The position numbers were made by a program, and so were the translations under genes. DNA of 64,000 nucleotides. Source: Pseudotamlana agarivorans. Its GTDB lineage: Bacteria > Bacteroidota > Bacteroidia > Flavobacteriales > Flavobacteriaceae. Below the pieces are notes generated by a model. It was given only the letters and a program-made list of their open reading frames with translations. It searched no databases and was not told the origin of the DNA. Location: positions 62,001 through 126,000 of the forward strand of contig NZ_JAHKPD010000014.1 of the NCBI RefSeq assembly GCF_018860245.1, written 5' to 3'. Of the stretch, positions 8,616-16,768 are shown piece after piece; the stretch's first letter is position 1, and every line of letters starts with the position of its first letter.

Positions 8616-9521
8616 ATGATATCTTTTAGATTAAGCATTTTATTTTTCCTTGTGTTTTCAGCAGTAAGTGCTCAAACACGCTATATCGATCCTGTTTTCG
8701 ACGAAGTTAATGTGCGTACTTATAAATACGCCATTAAAGCTAATGACACACTTAAACTTGACCTTTATCAACCAATTGGAGATAGTCTTATAAAAAAGCC
8801 TTTAATGGTTTTAGTACATGGTGGAGGTTTTTACACCGGAAAAAGAAACGAATCATATATGATATCTATGGCTAAAAACATAGCCAGAAAAGGCTATAAT
8901 GTAGCTAGTATAGATTATCGATTAACTACAGGCCGTCATAGTGTAAGTTGCGGGGTATCTCAAAATAAAATCTTTCAGGTTTATAAAAGAGGTGCTCAGG
9001 ATGTTATGGATGCCTTGTTATTTTTAATCGATTATAAAACAGAATTTAATATTGATGATTCCAAAATTGTTTTAACAGGAAGCAGCGCCGGTGCAGAAAA
9101 CATTTTAAATATTGCATATAATAGGCCATTAATGAGTAAATCGCCCCGTCACCATGCTATTAAAATTGCGGCGGTATTATCTATTTCAGGAGCTATTTTC
9201 GACATTAATGCCATTAAAAAGGGCAATGGTGTTCCTGGTGTTTTCTATCATGGTGAAAAAGACCCAGTTGTCCCCTACGGTAAAGGAGCGCACCATTCAT
9301 GTACTGTCTTTCAAAAAGGTTTTTTTATTTTACAAGGTTCAGAAAAAATCACAGAAAAATTAACTAAATTAAACTCGAGTTTTTTATTGTACAGCTATAA
9401 AGATCGTGGTCATGATATTTTCAATCTTCCAAATAAAGATTTCCATCAAGCCTTTATTTTTTTAAATGATATTCTTTTCAAGAATCAATTTTATCAAGCC
9501 AAGATTAGAAAAAACTTATAA
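8616..9521 (+). CDS. Secreted alpha/beta-hydrolase, esterase/lipase type
   Basis: About 301 residues from the ATG at 8616; a GTG at 8601 is upstream in frame, but the ATG gives a clean signal peptide (MISFRLSILFFLVFSAVSAQ). The oxyanion motif HGGGF is at about 68-72. The nucleophile serine is in GSSAGAEN near residue 160, the acid residue is probably the Asp of GEKDPVVPYG, and the His is in DRGHDIF near 270. This is the carboxylesterase/hormone-sensitive lipase-like arrangement, with the protein exported to the periplasm or beyond. The substrate is unknown. It is followed by a thioredoxin gene after 29 bp. Confidence 0.85.
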   Translation: MISFRLSILFFLVFSAVSAQTRYIDPVFDEVNVRTYKYAIKANDTLKLDLYQPIGDSLIKKPLMVLVHGGGFYTGKRNESYMISMAKNIARKGYNVASIDYRLTTGRHSVSCGVSQNKIFQVYKRGAQDVMDALLFLIDYKTEFNIDDSKIVLTGSSAGAENILNIAYNRPLMSKSPRHHAIKIAAVLSISGAIFDINAIKKGNGVPGVFYHGEKDPVVPYGKGAHHSCTVFQKGFFILQGSEKITEKLTKLNSSFLLYSYKDRGHDIFNLPNKDFHQAFIFLNDILFKNQFYQAKIRKNL

Positions 9522-9550
9522 GAATTATTAGCATAAAAACTTAGAATACA

Positions 9551-9847
9551 ATGAGTAAATTTTCAGAAATAATAAATCAAGATAAGCCCGTTTTAGTAGA
9601 TTTTTTTGCAACCTGGTGCGGACCATGTAAAACATTGGGACCAATTTTAAAAGAAGTGAAAGATACCTTAGGCGATAACGTATCTATTGTTAAAATAGAC
9701 GTGGATAAAAATCAAGAACTTGCTACAAAATATCAAGTACGTGGTGTGCCAACCATGTTGTTATTTAAGAACGGAAAACAAGTATGGAGACAGTCTGGTG
9801 TCCTTCAGAAAAATGAAATCCTTAATGTGATTTCTAATAATAGTTAA
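9551..9847 (+). CDS. Thioredoxin
   Basis: 98 residues with the active site FATWCGPCKTLGP (Cys at about 22 and 25) and the cis-proline region RGVPTMLLFKNG (about 64-75), which together define a classical cytosolic thioredoxin. There is no signal peptide. It reduces protein disulfides using thioredoxin reductase and NADPH. It is slightly shorter than the common 105-110 residues because it lacks part of the N-terminal helix. It follows the esterase gene by 29 bp, so co-transcription is possible. Which of several genomic thioredoxins it is cannot be told, so no symbol is given. Confidence 0.93.
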   Translation: MSKFSEIINQDKPVLVDFFATWCGPCKTLGPILKEVKDTLGDNVSIVKIDVDKNQELATKYQVRGVPTMLLFKNGKQVWRQSGVLQKNEILNVISNNS

Positions 9848-9949
9848 ATTATATTAGGGACTGTAAACTATTTTGTGTTTTTTGATAAAAGTTGGTTGAA
9901 AATGATTTGGCAATTCATAAGCAAAAAATCCTAACTATTAATTTTCAGC

Positions 9950-11275
9950 TCATTCTAATACTTTATTCATGGCTATAGTTTTTGGGATACGCAATCTATA
10001 ATCTGCTTTTTTATTAGCGTTTAACGTCATGAAGAGTTCTGAATGCTTCGTTTTAGTAAAATCATTGAAAAAAGAAGGGTTATTATACCAATTTTCTAAA
10101 ACAACATTGTCTTCCTTTAGGTTTGAATAAATATTACCATTACACTTGTTAAAACGTATGTTTTTTAGCTGAATTTTAGACAGATTAGCCTCATTAATTT
10201 TGATGTTTTCGTTAAGAATTACGGCTTTACTAAAACCAGAAACAACACTACTTTCCAGACTAAAATTTGCCCCCTCACCAATGCATATAGATTCCTTTAT
10301 TAAACCCACTTTAATATCATAATCTAAGTCTTCAGAATCTGTTAGAAGTGTCATGTTTTTTGCCACGACCACTGTTCCTTTATTAATATTATCAATTTCG
10401 GCAGTAATAGTATTAGACAAAACGTTCATACACCTTGATCCACTTGATGATATATATGGTGAACGAACAGCCAAAGCGTTGTCTATATAACAAACTGCTC
10501 CAAACCTAAAATCATAATCATTCCCTTTAGCTTTATTCGAAATCAATTGGTTCATATGAACCTCTCCTCCAATAACACTAAAGGAGTTACCCCCCGAATA
10601 ACTAACCATTACATTATTAATTGTTGTTTTACCCCCAACACCAGCTAACAACAACCCATTAGTAGTATGAGAGCCACTAGACGCTCCTCCGGCATATTCT
10701 ATCCTTACATATGAGATAAATCCAGAATTATTTTTTACATTTTCTCCACCAAAATTTGTGTATTCAATCATTGAAGAATCCATACTTGAATACAAAGAAG
10801 CTACGTAACTTTTACAAAATGTATTGGTATACCCATCTCCAAGTATTATAATGCCGCCCCAGTCTCCTGCCTTTTTTCTTGGATTATTAGATGTAAATAC
10901 AATAGGATCTGTTGGAGTTCCTTCTGCTATTATAGCAGCACCTGGAGCTATGGTAAGTGTTGCCTTAGATTTAAAATCTCCCAAAATAACGGTTCCTGGT
11001 TCTATACTAAGAATGGCATTATTTGTAACAAAAACGTTTCCTAACAACAAATAAATGTGTTTTTTATATAGTATGGTATCTTCGCTTATGTGACCTGTTA
11101 ATATTTGAAAATTTTCTCCATGATTAACTCGACTTGGAATAAATTCTGTCCACGTACTTAGCCAATTATTAGTGCTTGTTATACCTCTTTCAGGTTGAGC
11201 GTTAAGGCTCCCTGAAACTACAATTAGCAATGTTATTATGCATGTGAAATTTTTCATAATAAAATGTTTTTTCAT
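9950..11275 (-). CDS. Secreted beta-helix-like repeat protein, unknown function
   Basis: 441 residues with a signal peptide (a second Met at residue 7, position 11257, is equally good; cleavage after NAQ). The middle reads as turns of a right-handed beta-helix: NAILSIEPGTVILGD, then ATLTIAPGAAIIAEG, PIVFTS, GDWGGIIILGDGY and a region VRIEYAGG. This pattern is common in secreted Bacteroidetes surface proteins. No C-terminal type IX sorting domain or catalytic motif was seen. It lies after a second secreted protein gene on the same strand, and the pair may be one transcription unit. The function is unknown. Confidence 0.75.
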   Translation of the reverse strand: MKKHFIMKNFTCIITLLIVVSGSLNAQPERGITSTNNWLSTWTEFIPSRVNHGENFQILTGHISEDTILYKKHIYLLLGNVFVTNNAILSIEPGTVILGDFKSKATLTIAPGAAIIAEGTPTDPIVFTSNNPRKKAGDWGGIIILGDGYTNTFCKSYVASLYSSMDSSMIEYTNFGGENVKNNSGFISYVRIEYAGGASSGSHTTNGLLLAGVGGKTTINNVMVSYSGGNSFSVIGGEVHMNQLISNKAKGNDYDFRFGAVCYIDNALAVRSPYISSSGSRCMNVLSNTITAEIDNINKGTVVVAKNMTLLTDSEDLDYDIKVGLIKESICIGEGANFSLESSVVSGFSKAVILNENIKINEANLSKIQLKNIRFNKCNGNIYSNLKEDNVVLENWYNNPSFFNDFTKTKHSELFMTLNANKKADYRLRIPKTIAMNKVLE

Positions 11276-11308
11276 TTAAACTCATGTTAATACACATCAT
11301 AGTGTTTT

Positions 11309-12187
11309 TTAACTTTTTACAGAAAAGTTATCTAAAAAACTATGATCAACTAAATACATACTTTTAGTTCTCTTATTTTGTATTAACATTTTCTCTTTAA
11401 AGGGGAGCAACTTTTTTCGCGATATACCCAACTTATAGACATTTTTTTTAGATACTAATTGATTTTTAATAAATCCATTAGTTGGTGTCTTCAAAACAAA
11501 ATAACTATTTACAACACTAAAATCGCCTGCTATATCTTCAGGAGGAATTATACTATTCTGCAAAATGTATCCTCTTGTGTTTTTAAGGTCATTTTCATTT
11601 TTTATTTTATTAGTATTGGATATTTGCTTTCTTAAACTAACAGTAGAAGGGTATATCGGTTCTTCTATAATTTTAATTTTATTATCCAACCTCATTAAAA
11701 CCCTGTTTAAATGGGCTTTCAATTGATTCGTATTCAACTTTAGGAGTATAAATCCAGCCTTCATTTCCTTATTGATCTCATTATCTGAATACAAAAGTTC
11801 TTTGATGTTATGCTTCGAGGCAAGAATTTGCGCTTCCTTTAAAAGAATAACCTTATTACCAAACAATTCTGTTGAGCTAATAAATGCTGAAACTTTATTT
11901 TTGATAGTAGAAATATCATTAAATCTAATAAGCGCCTTGTTGTAATTCGCTTTAATAGAAATACTATCTGCTAAGACATGATCCAATTCACTAATCAATT
12001 TTGTGTATTCAGGATTTATTGATTTCTCTAATTTAGCATAAGAAACAGCATAGATACTTGAAGCAGATTGCCCCTTTAATGTTTGTTTTCTGGTGTTAAG
12101 TCTGTTGAATTTATAATCTTTTTCTTGTGAATGTAAATTACAGGCTAATAGAAATGCAAGAACTGACAATAAAAATGAAGTCTTCAT
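11309..12187 (-). CDS. Secreted protein of unknown function
   Basis: About 292 residues from the ATG at 12187, which gives a proper signal peptide (MKTSFLLSVLAFLLAC, then NLHSQ). The frame stays open 13 codons further up but without signal-like sequence. The Cys after LLA could be lipidated, but the lipobox is poor. The mature part is Lys/Asn/Ile-rich with helical stretches around 60-190, and no known domain is recognisable. It sits directly upstream of the beta-helix protein gene with a 33-bp gap, suggesting co-expression at the cell surface. Confidence 0.65.
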   Translation of the reverse strand: MKTSFLLSVLAFLLACNLHSQEKDYKFNRLNTRKQTLKGQSASSIYAVSYAKLEKSINPEYTKLISELDHVLADSISIKANYNKALIRFNDISTIKNKVSAFISSTELFGNKVILLKEAQILASKHNIKELLYSDNEINKEMKAGFILLKLNTNQLKAHLNRVLMRLDNKIKIIEEPIYPSTVSLRKQISNTNKIKNENDLKNTRGYILQNSIIPPEDIAGDFSVVNSYFVLKTPTNGFIKNQLVSKKNVYKLGISRKKLLPFKEKMLIQNKRTKSMYLVDHSFLDNFSVKS

Positions 12188-12737
12188 AATTAATAAATTA
12201 AGTTCGCTAGATGAGGGGATAATCAAATGTAAAGACGAACCTATTATAATTTCAAAAAAAATCGTTTAAGTACTTATTTTACTGGTTTTAATAATCGACA
12301 ACACAATACCTACCTCAGTCTCACCAGATTAAAACGGAATTATCTTACATAAAAAGCCATATATAATATATCAAATACATGAATAGGCGTATATATTTTA
12401 AGCCAAAAACAAGGCTAATTTTACGGTTATTACAATGGGATTATTAAGAAGTATCCAGATTTATTTAATAAATTCCTTTCTTTTAAAATTCCCTGCATTT
12501 TGTATTTTTTTTGGGGGCAGCATTCTTAGTTCATTTTAATATTGATTTTTAGGACTTTAAAAATCTCATTTTATAGAAAAAACAACAAAAAAAAGACCGT
12601 CTATATAGCAAACGTTACGCCCTTTTTAACTTGTTTGAGATTCTCATTAGATAGCTATCCAAGCGTAATGAGAACCTTATAATCAAGTAGACAAAAACTT
12701 TACTAAATAAACAGTCTTTTGATAATTTATTAAAACC
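12188..12737. other. Gene-free stretch, nothing firm
   Basis: About 550 AT-rich bases between convergent-free minus-strand genes. I see no convincing open frame. TTCTCATTA (12641-12649) and TAATGAGAA (12666-12674) form a 9-bp inverted repeat with a 16-base loop but no adjoining T-run, so it is not a clear terminator for the Prs-like gene. Confidence 0.4.
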
Positions 12738-13496
12738 TTACTCCAAGATGAATTGCGTTACAAAAGCATCTTCAATATTTTTGTAGCTATTTGTACAGTA
12801 TATGCGATCAATAGTTTCTTTTAGTTCTTCAAAACCATAATTAAACTGAGCATGCGTAACATACAAATAAACCTTAGAAGCTCCTTGATGCTTCAAAGCT
12901 TCCGCTAAAAACTTAAAAGTTCGTCCGCCATCTGCTAAGTCATCAACAATTAAACATGGTTTCCCTTTAACATCTCCTTGAATACTAATCTCAGGCACTC
13001 CATTAACCCTAACTTTGTTAGAGGGTACTAAATCTGCATTTAATCGCTCGGCTATTTCGTGTGTATTTTTATAGGCACCTGCATCAGGACTCACTAAAAT
13101 AGGATTGCCAATTTTATTAAAAGCCCTTTTTACAAAATCGAAATGCGATATTTGTTCAGAATTATTTATTAACGCTAATGAAATTGGACTATGTGGGTGT
13201 AAAATATAAACTTTATTAAACTTCATAGCGTTTATAAAATTACAAATTACCTTCAGATCAAATGATTCCTCTTTGTTAAATCGCCTATCTGAGCGCTGCC
13301 CAATCAGACAATGAATAGTTAATTTTGCTACTGCATTTTTATTCAAAGCATTTTCGGCGTCCCAAGCTTCTTTTATTGTGGCCATAGCAAATAAGTCCTC
13401 GTAACTATTGCCTCTAATTTTAATATGAATATGGTCATTTTCAATATTTTTTGCAGTTACCTGTCCATCTTTAAATTTCTTTATTTCGTATTTCAT
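12738..13496 (-). CDS. Short Prs-like pyrophosphokinase/phosphoribosyltransferase-fold protein of an NAD-salvage cluster
   Basis: 252 residues, shorter than ribose-phosphate pyrophosphokinase (about 310). It keeps an ATP-site-like GQRSDRR (66-72), SPDAGAYK (136-143) and the ribose-phosphate loop VDDLADGGRT (184-193). Canonical Prs has DDMIDTGGT in that loop and a longer basic flexible loop, here reduced to KVRVNGVPE (161-169). It overlaps the HAD-like gene by 26 bp, in an operon with Nampt. It could supply PRPP to Nampt. It could also be related to the phage Adps enzymes of the NARP1 pathway, which pyrophosphorylate ADP-ribose for a Nampt-like partner. The sequence alone does not decide. Confidence 0.8.
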   Translation of the reverse strand: MKYEIKKFKDGQVTAKNIENDHIHIKIRGNSYEDLFAMATIKEAWDAENALNKNAVAKLTIHCLIGQRSDRRFNKEESFDLKVICNFINAMKFNKVYILHPHSPISLALINNSEQISHFDFVKRAFNKIGNPILVSPDAGAYKNTHEIAERLNADLVPSNKVRVNGVPEISIQGDVKGKPCLIVDDLADGGRTFKFLAEALKHQGASKVYLYVTHAQFNYGFEELKETIDRIYCTNSYKNIEDAFVTQFILE

Positions 13497-13860
13497 CAGT
13501 CAATTTTTTTAAATTATCATAAGCCTCTTTTAATCCAGCTCGATCATCTAATAATATATTATAATATGGCTTTCTTGTAGGCATCAAAGGGTTTTCATTT
13601 ATTAAATCAAATGGGATATCCCTCGTTTGTAAATCCTCCTTTATATGATCTAGTTTCTCTCCTTCATTTCCTGTGAAAAGTATTAGCGTAAAGCCTAAAG
13701 ACCTACAAACTCTTAACAGTTCAATGATTTTATCGTAATTAATATTCTGATTATGATAATCGAAAACGGTGTTATCATAATCATATGCTACAAAAAGACT
13801 ATTATGCTCTAAATAATCTTTTCGTAATCTCTGGTAGTAATCAAATTTAAATACATCCAT
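13471..13860 (-). CDS. Small HAD-like protein of the NAD-salvage cluster
   Basis: 129 residues with a HAD signature: DYDNT at 27-31 (DxDxT motif I), LFTGN at 61-65 as motif II, Lys97 and an acidic DD at 105-106 as motifs III/IV. There is no cap domain, so large substrates or a protein partner are possible. It overlaps the end of the Nampt gene by 14 bp and the start of the Prs-like gene by 26 bp, so the three are translated as one unit. A phosphatase acting on a nucleotide or sugar phosphate of NAD salvage would fit, but the substrate is not known. Confidence 0.75.
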   Translation of the reverse strand: MDVFKFDYYQRLRKDYLEHNSLFVAYDYDNTVFDYHNQNINYDKIIELLRVCRSLGFTLILFTGNEGEKLDHIKEDLQTRDIPFDLINENPLMPTRKPYYNILLDDRAGLKEAYDNLKKLTDEIRNKEI

Positions 13861-15302
13861 TGATACGTGTTCTTATTTCGTCTAAACTAATTTTATTGAT
13901 AAATTTCCCATCTTCATAAATAACTTTTAAAGCACCTTCATGCTCTTCCTCGGGTGTAACTTCATCTATTAAAACATATTCATTATTTACGAGATCCATT
14001 TTAATTAGTCCCTTTGCAGACTTTTTCATACCATCGTCTGTAATAGGGTCTTTAAAAATTTCTCGACGCTGTCCTTTTACTACAACAGAAGTAGCCTTCA
14101 TAGCGAAACCAAAAGTATCTCTAGTATTAAATTGGTAAGTAAAAGAACCTATTCCCAAAACCACATTGGTTGAAGCAAAACCTTTTTCACTTAAACGCAT
14201 ACAAATATTCTCTGCGCGTTCTGTAGTGATACTATCACCATAAATAGCACCTATATGTGTATCTAAAACTTTAAAACCTTGAGCGTTAATAGTACCGCCA
14301 AAAATATCCCAAAGTAATTCAACAACACCTTTATCTTTAGGTGTTTCTCCCCCAAGTGCTCTATTTTCTCCGCAAATAATATCTACAGGATCTCCACTAT
14401 CAGGACGTATTACCAATTTCCCATCCCTTGACAACACTTCTTCTTTTAGTTCTGGCAAGTATACGGTAAGTACTTTCCATAAATCCCAAGTATCACTTAC
14501 TACAGATAATATACCTTTGGGATAGGTGTTCATTAAAGTTCTAAAAGTACCCAATTCATCATCCTTTGTGCCTGCACACATTACTGAGTGTTCAGTTGCG
14601 TTCACAGAACCTACCACAAAGCCTTGGGCATCATAATATTTTCTAAAACTACTAATTACAGGTAAGGAATCAGAACCAAAGAAAACAGCCCCATGTCCCA
14701 TTCCTGAAGCTACTGAACTTTGTAACCCCCCCCATACCTCGCATTGAAAAATCATGGCCTTGAAAATCAATAAATGCCAAATTCTCCGCATCTGTTAATA
14801 AAGCCCAGTTTTTGAAAATCCTTTTATAACGTAGCGCTATAGAAGCCGAAGTCATGGGTTGCCATAGCATAGTAGATAAAATAGTTTCCAAAAAATTAGT
14901 AATCCAATAAAACTCCTTATCAGTATTTACAATAGTAACCATCGGTATTCTAATTGGAACTTCTACCCCTTCTGGTAAAGATTTCACTTTAATTGGTAAA
15001 TATTGTAGATCGTGTAATTTTTCATAATGAGATACATCATAATCAGTACCTAAGTACATAGATAATTCTTCCTTAATTTCATTACAAACCTCAGCTTTAG
15101 GTTTAGAAAAGAAATTATCTTTAAAGAACTCATGTAACCACATGAATACATATTGTTGTCCGAAAGACACCACTTTTTCACAGCCTTTAGGAGCGTATTT
15201 ATTACTTCTTGGGGTCCAGTTTGAATATACTTCTTCTGTTCCTTCTGGATATTGTTGGTGATGTCCTGTTTTGTAACCGTCAGTTAATAGTAAACCGTTC
15301 AT
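13847..15302 (-). CDS. nampt: Nicotinamide phosphoribosyltransferase-like enzyme, frame broken by one base in a G8 tract
   Basis: Two overlapping frames (15302-14670 and 14791-13847) together encode one Nampt of about 484 residues. The N-terminal part has DGYKTGHHQQYPEGT and ends in FIDFQGHDFSMRGMGG. The second part continues LQSSVASGMGHG and carries TEHSVMCAG, VVSDTWDLW, the PRPP motif IRPDSGDP and IFKDP. The frame changes at a run of eight C on the plus strand (14726-14733); seven would restore it. Nampt joins nicotinamide to PRPP to make NMN. The gene heads an operon with the HAD-like and Prs-like genes, and two operator-like palindromes lie over its promoter. A sequencing error, a switchable tract or a true mutation all remain possible. 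Confidence 0.88.
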
Positions 15303-15312
15303 AATTTATATA

Positions 15313-15333
15313 TTTGTGTAATTATAACGCAAA
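15313..15333. promoter_or_regulatory. Candidate NrtR operator 1 (Nampt promoter)
   Basis: TTTGTGT-N7-ACGCAAA, a near-perfect palindrome with conserved GT-N7-AC core. It overlaps the -7 box of the Nampt promoter, so a bound repressor would block transcription. Confidence 0.7.
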
Positions 15334-15360
15334 TATATAACATCATTTTTGTTGTACAAA
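15330..15360 (-). promoter_or_regulatory. Promoter of the Nampt operon
   Basis: On the minus strand a -33 TTTG (plus 15357-15360) and a -7 TATATTTG (plus 15330-15337), which matches TANNTTTG, are separated by 19 bases. The start codon is at 15302. Operators 1 and 2 lie on the -7 box and just upstream of the -33 box. Confidence 0.65.
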
Positions 15361-15366
15361 ATATTA

Positions 15367-15387
15367 TTTGTGTTTTTTTTACACAAA
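15367..15387. promoter_or_regulatory. Candidate NrtR operator 2 (Nampt promoter)
   Basis: TTTGTGT-N7-ACACAAA, a perfect 7-bp inverted repeat with the same spacing as operators 1 and 3. It lies just upstream of the -33 element of the Nampt promoter. Confidence 0.65.
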
Positions 15388-15403
15388 GTAAAATTAATGA
15401 CTC

Positions 15404-16078
15404 TTATATATCGAATACGATACCATCTTTCTTCAATTGAAAATAGCGTTTTTCATTGAACTTAAACAGGTTAGCTGGTCGTCCTGAACCTTTTGATACT
15501 TTTTCAGAAAGTTCATCTAATACATTTAATTTTAATATTTTTTTTCTAAAATTACGTCTATCGATAGCACGTCCCAAAAGTGTAGTATATAATTTTTCTA
15601 AATCTGAAAAAGGAAATTTTTCATCTAGCAACTCAAACCCTAAAGGTTCATAAGTAATTTTGCTCTGTAATCGAGAAATTGCTAAATCAAGGATTTCCTT
15701 ATGGTCAAAAGAAAGTTCTGGAAGTTCATTTATTTTAAACCAATGCACCTCCTCTGCGTCTGTTGAAGCATAAATTTTAAACGCATTAGGATGAACTAGT
15801 CCAAAATAGGCCACAGAAATAATTCTTCCTCGAGGATCTCTTTTTGGGTTTCCAAAAGTATAAAGTTGCTCTAAGTAATTGATTTGAACACCTGTTTCCT
15901 CCCTTAATTCTCTTTCTACTGCTTCCTCTAAAGATTCATCATTCAAAACAAAACCACCAGGAATCGCCCATTTTCCTTTAAAAGGATTATATTTTCTCTT
16001 AATGAGCAACACCGAAATCGTTCCTGATTCATAACCAAACACTACTGCATCTACCGATAGTTTTATAGATTGTTCCAT
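15404..16078 (-). CDS. nrtR: NrtR-type Nudix-related transcriptional regulator
   Basis: 224 residues. The N-terminal Nudix domain has a complete Nudix box at 42-64 (G-x5-E-x7-REL-x-EE-x-GV), so hydrolase activity is conceivable. The C-terminal 75 residues look like the winged helix found in NrtR (RAIDRRNFRKKILKLN, then GSGRPANLFKFNEKRY). Known NrtR proteins repress NAD-biosynthesis genes and release DNA on binding ADP-ribose or related nucleotides. It is directly upstream of, and reads in the same direction as, the Nampt operon. A matching palindrome sits 3 bp before its own start, so it probably controls both itself and Nampt. A related AraR-type sugar role is less likely given the neighbours. 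Confidence 0.87.
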   Translation of the reverse strand: MEQSIKLSVDAVVFGYESGTISVLLIKRKYNPFKGKWAIPGGFVLNDESLEEAVERELREETGVQINYLEQLYTFGNPKRDPRGRIISVAYFGLVHPNAFKIYASTDAEEVHWFKINELPELSFDHKEILDLAISRLQSKITYEPLGFELLDEKFPFSDLEKLYTTLLGRAIDRRNFRKKILKLNVLDELSEKVSKGSGRPANLFKFNEKRYFQLKKDGIVFDI

Positions 16079-16080
16079 AT

Positions 16081-16101
16081 TATGCGTAATTTTTACGCTA
16101 A
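16081..16101. promoter_or_regulatory. Candidate NrtR operator 3 (autoregulation)
   Basis: TATGCGT-N7-ACGCTAA, containing the perfect inverted repeat GCGTAA-ttt-TTACGC (16084-16098). It has the same arm spacing as operators 1 and 2 and lies immediately upstream of the nrtR start. Confidence 0.7.
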
Positions 16102-16171
16102 AATATAAAATATTACTTAAACACTATTACAGATTGATATTGATTAGTTTAATGATGAAAACTTTAAAATA

Positions 16172-16206
16172 AAAAAAGCACGATATTAATAACATCGCGC
16201 TTTTTT
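16172..16206 (-). terminator. Rho-independent terminator after the J-domain/KTSC gene
   Basis: Read on the minus strand, AAAAAAGCGCGAT pairs with ATCGTGCTTTTTT through one G-U wobble with a 9-base loop. It is followed by a T-run on that strand. Confidence 0.65.
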
Positions 16207-16246
16207 GTTTTTGAGGTTTTAAATAGCCTTTATAAGCTTAAAATTT

Positions 16247-16687
16247 TTATAGCTCACGCTTTGACATGCGGTATTTATAGTTCGGATAAATTGCACGTTT
16301 GGCAAACCGATTTAATTTACCGCTATTTATCATTTTAATGTATACTTGTTTAGTTACTCCAAAATACTCGTAAGTAGAACCATCCATAAAAGTAATTTCT
16401 AATAATTGTCCTTTATGTTGGTAATCGGCAATTCCAGAATTTGTAATAGTTTCTGTATAAGCTGGTAAATTGGCTTCTAAAGTTTCTGGCGCCATACTCA
16501 CCAAGAAATGATAACCATCAATAATCCTACGGCTATTAATTTCGGCTTCTTCCTTTAAAGCGTCTCCATCTTGAAATTTGTCAGGATGCCATTCTTTAAC
16601 CAAATTGCGGTAACTCTTTTTTAAGGTCCCTAATTCGATCTCGTTTTCAACCCCAAAGAGTTTTTTATATTCGTTAATACGCTTCAT
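16247..16687 (-). CDS. J-domain protein with C-terminal KTSC domain
   Basis: About 146 residues from the ATG at 16687. The open frame continues upstream, but that part is not protein-like for the family. The J domain has KSYRNLVKEWHPDKFQDG with the HPD motif at 34-36. The C-terminal 60 residues (GQLLEITFMDGSTYEYFGVTKQVYIKMINSG) match the KTSC domain, a small fold found in nucleic-acid-associated proteins and lysyl-tRNA synthetase fusions. The J domain would stimulate a DnaK-type ATPase. The target is unknown. It lies 82 bp downstream of a DbpA-like helicase on the same strand, so an RNA-related role is possible. Confidence 0.8.
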   Translation of the reverse strand: MKRINEYKKLFGVENEIELGTLKKSYRNLVKEWHPDKFQDGDALKEEAEINSRRIIDGYHFLVSMAPETLEANLPAYTETITNSGIADYQHKGQLLEITFMDGSTYEYFGVTKQVYIKMINSGKLNRFAKRAIYPNYKYRMSKREL

Positions 16688-16768
16688 TTTGAATTTTATT
16701 TTTGAAGCGGCAAAAGTACATGTAAAAAACTGATGCACCATCTTAAATTTCAACTAAATATTAGATGT

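Noticed and set aside
12641-12674. Terminator of the Prs-like gene
   Set aside because: The 9-bp inverted repeat has a 16-base loop and no adjoining T-run on the minus strand.
12738-16101. NAD-salvage cluster as a prophage remnant, by analogy with phage Nampt/Prs pairs
   Set aside because: No integrase, structural or lysis gene and no change in base composition; the regulator and promoter are typical for the host.
16247-16753. Longer version of the J-domain protein starting at 16753
   Set aside because: The extra 22 residues are not J-domain-like; the ATG at 16687 gives the family start.
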